A DNA stretch of 64,000 nt from Microstegium vimineum. Taxonomy: Eukaryota; Streptophyta; Magnoliopsida; Poales; Poaceae. Both the position numbers and the translations under genes were made by a program. How positions within the stretch are numbered: the stretch's first letter is position 1; every line of letters starts with the position of its first letter. Shown here one piece after another: positions 57,501 to 64,000 of this stretch. Location: assembly GCA_022036555.1 (NCBI GenBank), contig CM039120.1:20538350-20602349 (forward strand), written 5' to 3'. Below the pieces are notes generated by a model. That model ran no database searches. It was not told where the DNA came from and saw nothing but the letters and a program-made list of their open reading frames with translations.

Positions 57501-58676
57501 GTGAGGGGGTTGGGATATAAAGGGGTAAGGTTGGGAGGTGAAGAGGTGGGAGGCAAAGGGTCATGTGTTGATATTATCCTTGCCTTTTGATTATATTTTT
57601 TGTGCAAAAAGGAGAGGGACCAGGGGGTTGACGTGGGAGAGGGGATAGTTAGAGTTAGAGGGCTGGTTGGGCTTGGTATTGGTCCACAAGGAAGAGGAGG
57701 ATGGTTGGGCTTTGATCCGAGGCGAGAGCAAATGCAAGATTTGCACCGGGTTTGGCCCGAAGCGATGTTGGAAGGTGGAAAGATTTGGACTTGAACCGTT
57801 AGCATAAGAGAGATATATGGGGTATGGTTTACTAATGTACTAATCATATGAAGTTGTCCCAATACAAGAGAAGATGGAAGGCAAGATGTTGGGTTCGGCC
57901 CGATAAATTCTCAGAGACAGGATTAAGGTTTGTGGAAAAACTTAGTTCAAAAGATGGGATCAAGGTCATATAGTTTTCAATGATGGTTCAAAAAAATGTT
58001 AACTTTGATTAAGAGGAGAAAAGGTGGAGAGGAGAGATCATCCTATGTGGATGTTGCCCAAGGCAAAGAAAGCACAAAAAGTTAGAATTGAGATTAACAT
58101 TAATACGAGACATGTGATTGATTTGACTTGAACAAAGTGATGGTGGCATTGAGAGAGAGAGAGGTACAATGATTGATCATCTAGCATATACTTTGAGAAT
58201 TGGAGAAGACAAACAAAAAGAATTAGGAGCTCAAATATAAGGAGGATAAAGAAAGAATAAGAGGAGAGCAAAACAAGATATGACTAGAGAGGATTTTGAG
58301 AACACGAAAGATAGAAGATCCATCACGGTTTTTAGAACACGGATCAAGGTATATGGTTTCCAAGGAATTCATGAAGGATTTTGAGGTCATGAAAACTTGA
58401 TCAAAGATTAATAGAGATTTTGTTTTGGTTCAAACCCTAGGCGCATTTGAAAAACTTTAAATTCGTTTTTTCATACATAAACACTATGCAAAGGCATGAA
58501 ATGCACCAAACCATTAAATTAGATTCTTAAAAAAATTTGGAAACTCACATTTTTCTACTATATAAATTGTCAACAACTAAATAAATGTTGTAAAAGTTTA
58601 GTAAATATTGAAATCATTGATTGTCTTTTATGTTTTCTAAGGAACATCCCAAAAATGAAATTTTTGGGGTGTGACA
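54558..58676. repeat. Large solo LTR K of a Ty3/gypsy element (Tekay/Del-like), 4119 bp
   Basis: It runs from TGTAACACCCGG (54558) to GGGGTGTGACA (58676) with the exact duplication attga (54553-54557, 58677-58681). TGTCACACCC/TGTAACACCC termini and an LTR near 4 kb fit the chromoviral Tekay/Del group of grasses. I found no internal repeat of the ends, primer site or coding domain, so a solo LTR is the simplest reading. A TATAAAG box on the plus strand at about 57509 hints at plus orientation. The GC-rich patch 57300-57480 has open frames without recognisable domains. Confidence 0.75.
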
Positions 58677-58735
58677 ATTGAAGATACGTTAGTGATGGTG
58701 GCCTGGGTAGGGCCGACTACCCGATGACAATTGTT
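58677..58735. other. Short unassigned stretch between solo LTR K and the CACTA element
   Basis: About 60 bp continuing the pre-insertion host sequence (it joins 54552 once K is removed). It contains tagggccgactacccgatga. No feature recognised. Confidence 0.3.
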
Positions 58736-58737
58736 AG

Positions 58738-58880
58738 GGGGGGCTTTTAGTCCCGGTTGGTGTTACCAACCGGGGTTAGACCTTTAGCCCCGGTTTAAGA
58801 CACAAACCGAGGCTAATTCGGGGCCTTTAGTCCCGGCTGGTTCTATGGACCAAGACTAAAGGTCCCCCCCTATTTGAACT
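58738..58880. repeat. CACTA subterminal inverted repeats
   Basis: A perfect 10-bp hairpin (cccggttggt 58752-58761 with accaaccggg 58765-58774) and further ctttagtcccgg / ccggggctaa copies in both orientations. Such repeats are transposase binding sites in this superfamily. Confidence 0.75.
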
Positions 58881-59481
58881 CTCTTCCTCCCCCTGCCCAA
58901 GCCCGAGAGCTCATTTCTCCCCTTCTGTTCTTGCTCTTGTTCTTGGTGTTCTTCATTGTTCTTCATCTCCTCTTCGGTCATTGCTTCATTTGATCACTTC
59001 TACGCCTCTATCAACTCGTTGAAAGGTTACTATCTTCAACCTCTCATGTTTTAGCGGCAACATATATTGTTTCTTGTTCTAGATGTGAATTTTCTTTATG
59101 ATTTTCTCTTTTTTTCCATTTTAAGTTTCATTCACTTGACATTGTTTGAATATTTTGAACAAGGCAACTAAAATTAGTATTCTAAGTATACACCTTTCAT
59201 TTCTAGGGTATTATATGTTCCACATTTCAAGATTAGTTTAGCTTAGTTTGAGAAATATATAGATTCTTATTAGGATATTATTAAATGATGAATTTATGGT
59301 GGATTGTTCTTGATTTATATATGTGCCACTTGAGCTCAAAATAATTATATATTTAGATGAAGAAGGTAGCTACCTAGAATACTTTAGTTGTATACATGGT
59401 AAATTTTAGTTGTTTTATTTTCTTTATTTAGAATATAAGGAATTTATAATATCTAGTTTGAAAAATGAGTATAGAGAGTAG
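58881..59481 (+). other. Presumed promoter/leader region of the CACTA genes
   Basis: A pyrimidine-rich stretch (58885-58990) is followed by AT-rich DNA. No gene before 59482. Confidence 0.4.
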
Positions 59482-59999
59482 ATGACAACTGCTTCGGGAC
59501 ACTCGGCCTCTGATCGGGTTCCAAAACGACTAAGGCCAGACCTCCCTCTCATTACCTGTGACAAGTGTATGCAAAATACTGTGAAAGAGTACCGAGCGGG
59601 GAAGCCGGGTCCCAACAACGGTCGGATCTTCTATAAGTGTCCAGATCACAATGTGAGTTATATATTTTGTCACATTTGATGGTTATGGTTAATTTGTACC
59701 TATATTTCCTGATGATTTTGATTAAAATGTTAATTTTTTATTTCTATTTTCAGTGGGATGACACTGGATGTCGCGGCTGGTACTGGGAGGAAGAGTATGT
59801 TACACACATCGCGAAGGCTACGAAGGCTGAAGAGGCAGTGAGCCAGCTCAAGAAGTCTGTCAATGCTGAGCAGAAGAATAATGATTTGTCTGCTTTAGTT
59901 GGGATTGGTCGGGAGATCATTATGCTACTAAAGTGCATTTTAGGTTTTCTGTGTATAGTTCTAGTGATCTTAGCATATGCTATGTCGAGGCTTTCATAG
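59482..59999 (+). CDS. GRF-type zinc-finger protein encoded by the CACTA element (138 aa, two exons)
   Basis: Exon 1 is 59482-59652; the intron (GTGAGT...TTTTCAG) is 59653-59753; exon 2 is 59754-59996 with stop 59997-59999. The frame is intact across the splice. Residues 25-70 are a zf-GRF domain: CDKC, GPNNGRIFYKCP, then WDDTGCRGWYWEEEY, giving the Cys set and the G-R-x-F-Y core. A short charged coiled coil follows (AEEAVSQLKKSVNAEQ). The C-terminus is a hydrophobic segment (LLKCILGFLCIVLVILAYAM) that looks like a membrane anchor. Small GRF proteins of this type are widespread in plant genomes. GRF folds bind nucleic acid in other proteins; a role in transposition is inferred from location only. 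Confidence 0.75.
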
Positions 60000-60159
60000 A
60001 GAATACATTAGTATTTGTATGAATCGGAAATGACACATGATGGTGTTCCATCTCGATCATGTTATTTTAATGCAGACGACCTTTCGTTCGGTATTTTATA
60101 ATTTCATTTTTGACCAAAATGAGAAATTTAATTATGTTTTGGGTCATATAATGCAGACG

Positions 60160-63100
60160 ATGACACGCGATTGGATGTACAATGTTGATCGCCGCTCCAA
60201 AGAATTCTTTGATGGCATGCATGGTTTCTTAAGAGCAGCTGAGGCAAACAAGCGGAATGGTAATTTCATGTGTTGCCCATGCACCTTGTGCAAGAATTTG
60301 AAGGAATATTCTAGCTCAAGGACTGTTCACTCACACTTGTTGAAGTCGGGTTTCATGTCAAACTATATTTGTTCGACCAAGCATGGAGAAACCGAAATTA
60401 TAATGGAAGAAGACGAAGAAGAACAATTGGACCCTGACGACATTATTGCTCAATATGGTGACTTCAATGATACTGCAATGGATGAAGCAGAAGAAGAAGA
60501 GGCAGGGGCAGGGGCAGAGGACAAACTCTCTAAAGATGATGGTCTTGGTGAAGTCATTCGTGATGCACAAAGATATTGTGAAAGTGAAAGAGAGAAAGCT
60601 AAGTTTGACCGCATGCTAGAGGATCACAAGAAACTACTATACCCGAGCGCCGAAGATTGGCAAAATAAGTTGGGTACAATACTGGAGTTGCTACAATGGA
60701 AGGCAAAAAATGGCATATCCGACAAGACATTTGGGCATTTACTCAAGATTAATAAAAAGATGCTTCCGAAGCCTAACGAATTGCCTGCCACTACGTAAGA
60801 AGCAAAACAGGTCGTGTGCCCTCTGGGATTAGAAATCCTGAAGATACATGCATGTCCTAATGACTGCATCCTGTACCATGGCAAGGACTACGAGAATTTG
60901 GATGAATGCCCCATATGTAAAGCGTCGCGGTATAAGATCAGGTGAGATGACCATGGCGATGTTGAGGGCGAAGAGCGTCCTAGGAAGAAAATCCCTGCCA
61001 AAGTTATGTGGTATGCTCCTATAATACCCCGCCTGAAACGTCTGTTCAGAAACAATGACCATGCAAAGTTGTTGCAATGGCACAGAGAAGACCGTAAGAC
61101 AGACAACATCTTGAGACACCCTGCTGATGGGTCCCAGTGGAGAGCAATTGACAGAGAATTCCCAGAGTTTGCAGAAGACGCAAGAAACTTAAGGTTCGGT
61201 TTGAGCACGGATGGTATGAATCCTTTTAGTGAGCAGAGCAGTAGTCATAGCACTTGGTCTGTTAGTCTATGTATCTACAACCTTCCACCATGGTTATGCA
61301 TGAAGCATAAGTTCATTATGATGCCGCTGCTGATCCAAGGCCCGAAGCAACCTGGCAACGACATCGATGTCTTCCTGAGGCCCTTAGTTGAGGAACTCCT
61401 GCTTTTATGGAGAAAACCAGGTGTACATGTGTGGGATGAGTACAAACAGGAACACTTCAACCTGCAAGCATTGTTGTACGTAACAATCAATGATTGGCCT
61501 GCCCTAAGTAATCTTTCAGGACAGACAAACAAGGGATATAATGCATGCACACACTGTTTTGATGACCTTGACTGTGTATATCTGAAAAAATATCGAAAGG
61601 TCGTGTACCTTGGCCATCGTCGTTTTCTTCCTAAGAATCACCAAGCCAGAAAAAAAGGAAAGCATTGTAAAGAAGAAGTGAAACGAACCAAGCGTGACAA
61701 CCAAACTGGAGAGGAGGTACTTGATATGGTCAAGGTTGTGCAAGTAGTCTTTGGAAAGGGAGAAGGGGCCGTACCAGCTCCAAAAGATGCTAATGGACGC
61801 GCACCCATGTGGAAGAAGAAGTCCATATTTTGGGAGCTACCCTATTGGCATGTCCTAGAGGTCCGCCACGCGATTGACGTGATGCACTAGACAAATAATG
61901 TTTGTGTGAACCTGCTAGGATTCATGGGTGTGTATGGAAAAGGCAAAGATACACTTGAAGCACGACAGGACTTGCAAGACATGAAAGAACGAGACAACCT
62001 GCATCCAGAGAAGACAGAAGATGGACGCCATTATTTAAAGCCTGCTAGCTACACTCTTAGCAAAGAAGAGAAGGAAAGCATGTTTGAATGTCTAAGCAAC
62101 ATCAAGGTCCCATCTGGATTTTCCTCCAATATAAAGAATATAATAAATGTGTCAGAGAAAAATTTCCTAAACTTAAAGTCTCATGACTGCCATGTGCTTA
62201 TGACGTAATTGCTTTCGATTGCGTTAAGAGGAATTCTACCTCCACATTTACATCTAGCCACTGTGAAGCTACGTGCATTCCTCAATGCAATTTCTCAGAA
62301 GGCGATCGATCCAATGGAACTAGCTGCTCTACGGAATGATGTGGTCCAGTGCCTTGTCAGCTTTGAGTTGGTTTTCCCTCCATCCTTCTTTAATATCATG
62401 GAACACCTCCTAGTTCACCTGGTCAAGGAGATTAGTATTCTCGGTCCTGTGTTCCTACACAACATGTTCCCCTTTGAAAGGTTCATTGGAGTCCTCAAAA
62501 AATATGTTCACCAACGTGCGCGCCCAGAAGGAAGCATCACCAAGGGCTACGAGACAGAGGAGGTCATTGAGTTCTGTGTTGACTATATTCCCGACCTTGA
62601 CCCAATTGGTGTTCCTGAATCAAGACACGAGGGGAGACTTAGTGGGAAAGGAACACTACGGAAGAAAACATATATCGATACGAGGCATGATTATTTCAAC
62701 AAAGCACACTACAAAGTTCTTCAAAACTCCTCCATGGTGGAGCCGTATGTCGAGGTACACAAGAAGTTCCTACGATCCGAGTTTTCAGGGAAGAATGAAG
62801 CTTGGATTATGCGTGAACACATGAAAACTTTCGGCGATTGGTTGCGCAAAAAATTTGTTGGTGATGACAGTATTGATGACCAACTGTATTTCTTGGCTAG
62901 ACAACCATCATGGCATATCCTCACATACAAAGCCTATGAGATAAATGGAAATATATTTTACATGGTAGACCAGGATAAAAGGAGCACCAACCAAAACAGT
63001 GGTGTCCGCGTAGATGCCATTGACCCAAATGGAAAAATACAAACATATTATGGCCACATAGTTGAGATTTGTGAACTATACTATGCACCTAATTTTAAAG

Positions 63101-63540
63101 TCCCTTTGTTTAAGTGTCAATGGGTGAAGATGACCGAAGCCGGGGTAATAATTGACAAGGATTATGGGATGACAACAGTGGACCTCGACACTATTGGGTA
63201 CAAAGACGAACCATTCGTCCTTGCTGCTGATGTGAATCAGGTGTTCTATGTAAAAGACATGTCTACAAAACCAAAGAAAGGAAAAAACAATGACAAATCA
63301 ATCATCAATGAGCCCAAGCGTCACATAGTTCTTTTAGGGAAAAGAAATATTTTGGGAATTGAGGACAACTCAGACATGTCAGAATTTTACGAAAGGGATG
63401 ACCGAATTGCACCATTCAGTGTGACCAAAGACCCAAGCATAATTCTAAACGTCAAGGACACTCCATGGTTACGACATGATCATGACCAAGGGACATATGT
63501 CAAGAAGAAGATCACTAATGTAGCTATCTTAGCAGTGTGA
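60160..63540 (+). pseudogene. TNP2-type CACTA transposase, single frame with four stop codons
   Basis: Starting at ATG 60160 (TRDWMYNVDRRSKEF), one frame covers 1126 codons to TGA 63538-63540. It is interrupted only by TAA 60796, TGA 60943, TAG 61888 and TAA 62206. Order: Transpos_assoc zinc-like domain (CCPCTLCKN, HSHLLKSGF, residues 1-90), acidic linker, Transposase_21 core (CPNDCILYHGKDY, STDGMNPFSEQSS, DIDVFLRPLVEELLLLW, TNKGYNACTHCF), DUF4218-like part (LPPHLHLATVKL, FPFERFIGVLKKYV) and DUF4216-like end (NGKIQTYYGHIVEICELYY, VFYVKDM). It would bind the subterminal repeats and cut the element ends. No frameshift in 3.4 kb suggests recent death, or an active copy elsewhere. Confidence 0.88.
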
Positions 63541-64000
63541 TGTCGATCAAGTGACATGTGTATTGGGCATTTTGGTCAAATAAATAAAGATCTACATTTG
63601 TTAGTGATCAAATTAATGTTTACTAATACTTCTTTTGTAGTCATTTAGTGACTAATGAAGATCTACATTTGATAGTGAAAAAGTTTAGTTCTAAAATGAA
63701 TGATCTTGATGATTTATAAAACCTTTGTATTCAAAAGTTTTTCATATAGGGTCATTTAGTGTCTCATTAACAATTTTCTATTTAAGGGTACACTTAAAGG
63801 TCGCATAATTGGACAATGAATGGTGAAACACAAATAGTTTAACGTTAAAATAATGCATAAACTAATTTCCTGTTGGTAACCAAGCATTTTATTTTTTTTA
63901 ATTGAACAATATACTTTTGCATTAACCAAATTCTAATGGTTAGTTACATTTATATTTGATATTATAAAAAAGGTAAAAGATTTTATGTTATACATTTTTC
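63541..64000. other. 3' region of the CACTA element; no gene
   Basis: AT-rich. It has two near-copies of aagatctacatttg (63586-63600 and 63659-63672) and the phrase gtcatttagtg twice (about 63640 and 63750). Nothing else is recognised before the window ends. Confidence 0.4.

Larger units (their letters stand above)
58736..64000 (+). mobile_element. Autonomous-type CACTA (En/Spm) element, 5' edge degraded, runs off the window
   Basis: The left end has the grass CACTA subterminal sequence (cttttagtcccggttgg, repeated and inverted to 58870) but no CACTA terminal repeat at its edge, so the outermost bases are lost or mutated. It carries a GRF zinc-finger gene and a TNP2-type transposase frame. 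The 3' subterminal region and terminal repeat are not reached by 64000. Confidence 0.8.

Noticed and set aside
57199..57862. Open frames in the GC-rich part of solo LTR K
   Set aside because: Low-complexity Pro/Ser- or Gly/Arg-rich products, no recognisable domain, inside a solo LTR.
58736..58760. Left terminal inverted repeat of the large CACTA element
   Set aside because: Subterminal repeats are clear, but no CACTA(C/T)TA-type terminus or 3-bp duplication could be read at this edge.
1..64000. Host protein-coding, rRNA or tRNA genes, and endogenous pararetrovirus copies
   Set aside because: All substantial coding matched LTR-retrotransposon or CACTA domains. No cloverleaf, rRNA segment, movement protein or coat protein was recognised. 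Short conserved noncoding RNAs could still be missed by eye.

Overview
The window is intergenic DNA from a large plant genome, most likely a panicoid grass. I base this on the element families, the grass-type CACTA subterminal sequences, tRNA-Asp-primed gypsy elements, Sirevirus-type copia elements with very long LTRs, and spliceosomal GT-AG introns. I found no ordinary host gene, rRNA, tRNA or CRISPR array. Almost every base belongs to a transposable element, and many boundaries can be fixed by TG...CA ends plus 5-bp target-site duplications (TSDs). Element labels (A-K, F, C1 and so on) are mine. Positions and motif counts were read by eye.

Nest 1 (1-45903). A Tat-lineage Ty3/gypsy element F (minus strand; gag 43134-45121, 5' LTR 45192-45663) sits in an older LTR remnant (45664-45903). 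Two elements inserted into F's gag 26 bp apart. One is the Sirevirus-type Ty1/copia element C1 (plus strand, pieces from 1635 to 21796). The other is the Athila-like gypsy element E (minus strand, 21823-43128, TSD ctggc). C1 was in turn entered by Tat element A (from 1899) and by gag-only gypsy element D (up to 16463). One later deletion fused A's reverse transcriptase to D's 3' end at about 9251-9270 and left a 20-bp templated filler. E was entered by Tat element G (30099-40073, TSD gagtg) and by a Sirevirus element now reduced to solo LTR H (25960-27919, TSD gtaac). Positions 1-1174 hold the end of another retroelement-borne multi-exon gene, possibly from F.

Nest 2 (45907-52350). A Sirevirus-type LTR (C2) is split by element B, a decayed derivative of the A family whose interior is largely three minisatellite arrays. 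B's 3' LTR contains a solo copia LTR (47028-48269, TSD cttat).

Right part (52351-64000). An inverted copia-type LTR (J) contains a 978-bp non-autonomous CACTA element (52624-53601, TSD cgg) and abuts a 4.1-kb Tekay-like solo LTR (K, 54558-58676, TSD attga). From about 58736 to the window end lies a large CACTA element. It carries an intact two-exon GRF zinc-finger gene and a TNP2-type transposase frame broken only by four in-frame stops.

How the genes relate. Gag, protease, RT, RNase H and integrase segments are the standard retrotransposition machinery, and all are now broken. Tat elements A and G also carry an intron-containing gene on the opposite strand between pol and the 3' LTR (Transposase_28-like in A, plant-mobile-domain-like in G). 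E carries a sense-strand coiled-coil ORF in the env position with its own TATA box. The most unusual signal is element G: it is saturated from LTR to LTR with GCCGAT/ATCGGC hexamers on both strands, about twelve times expectation, stopping at its borders.
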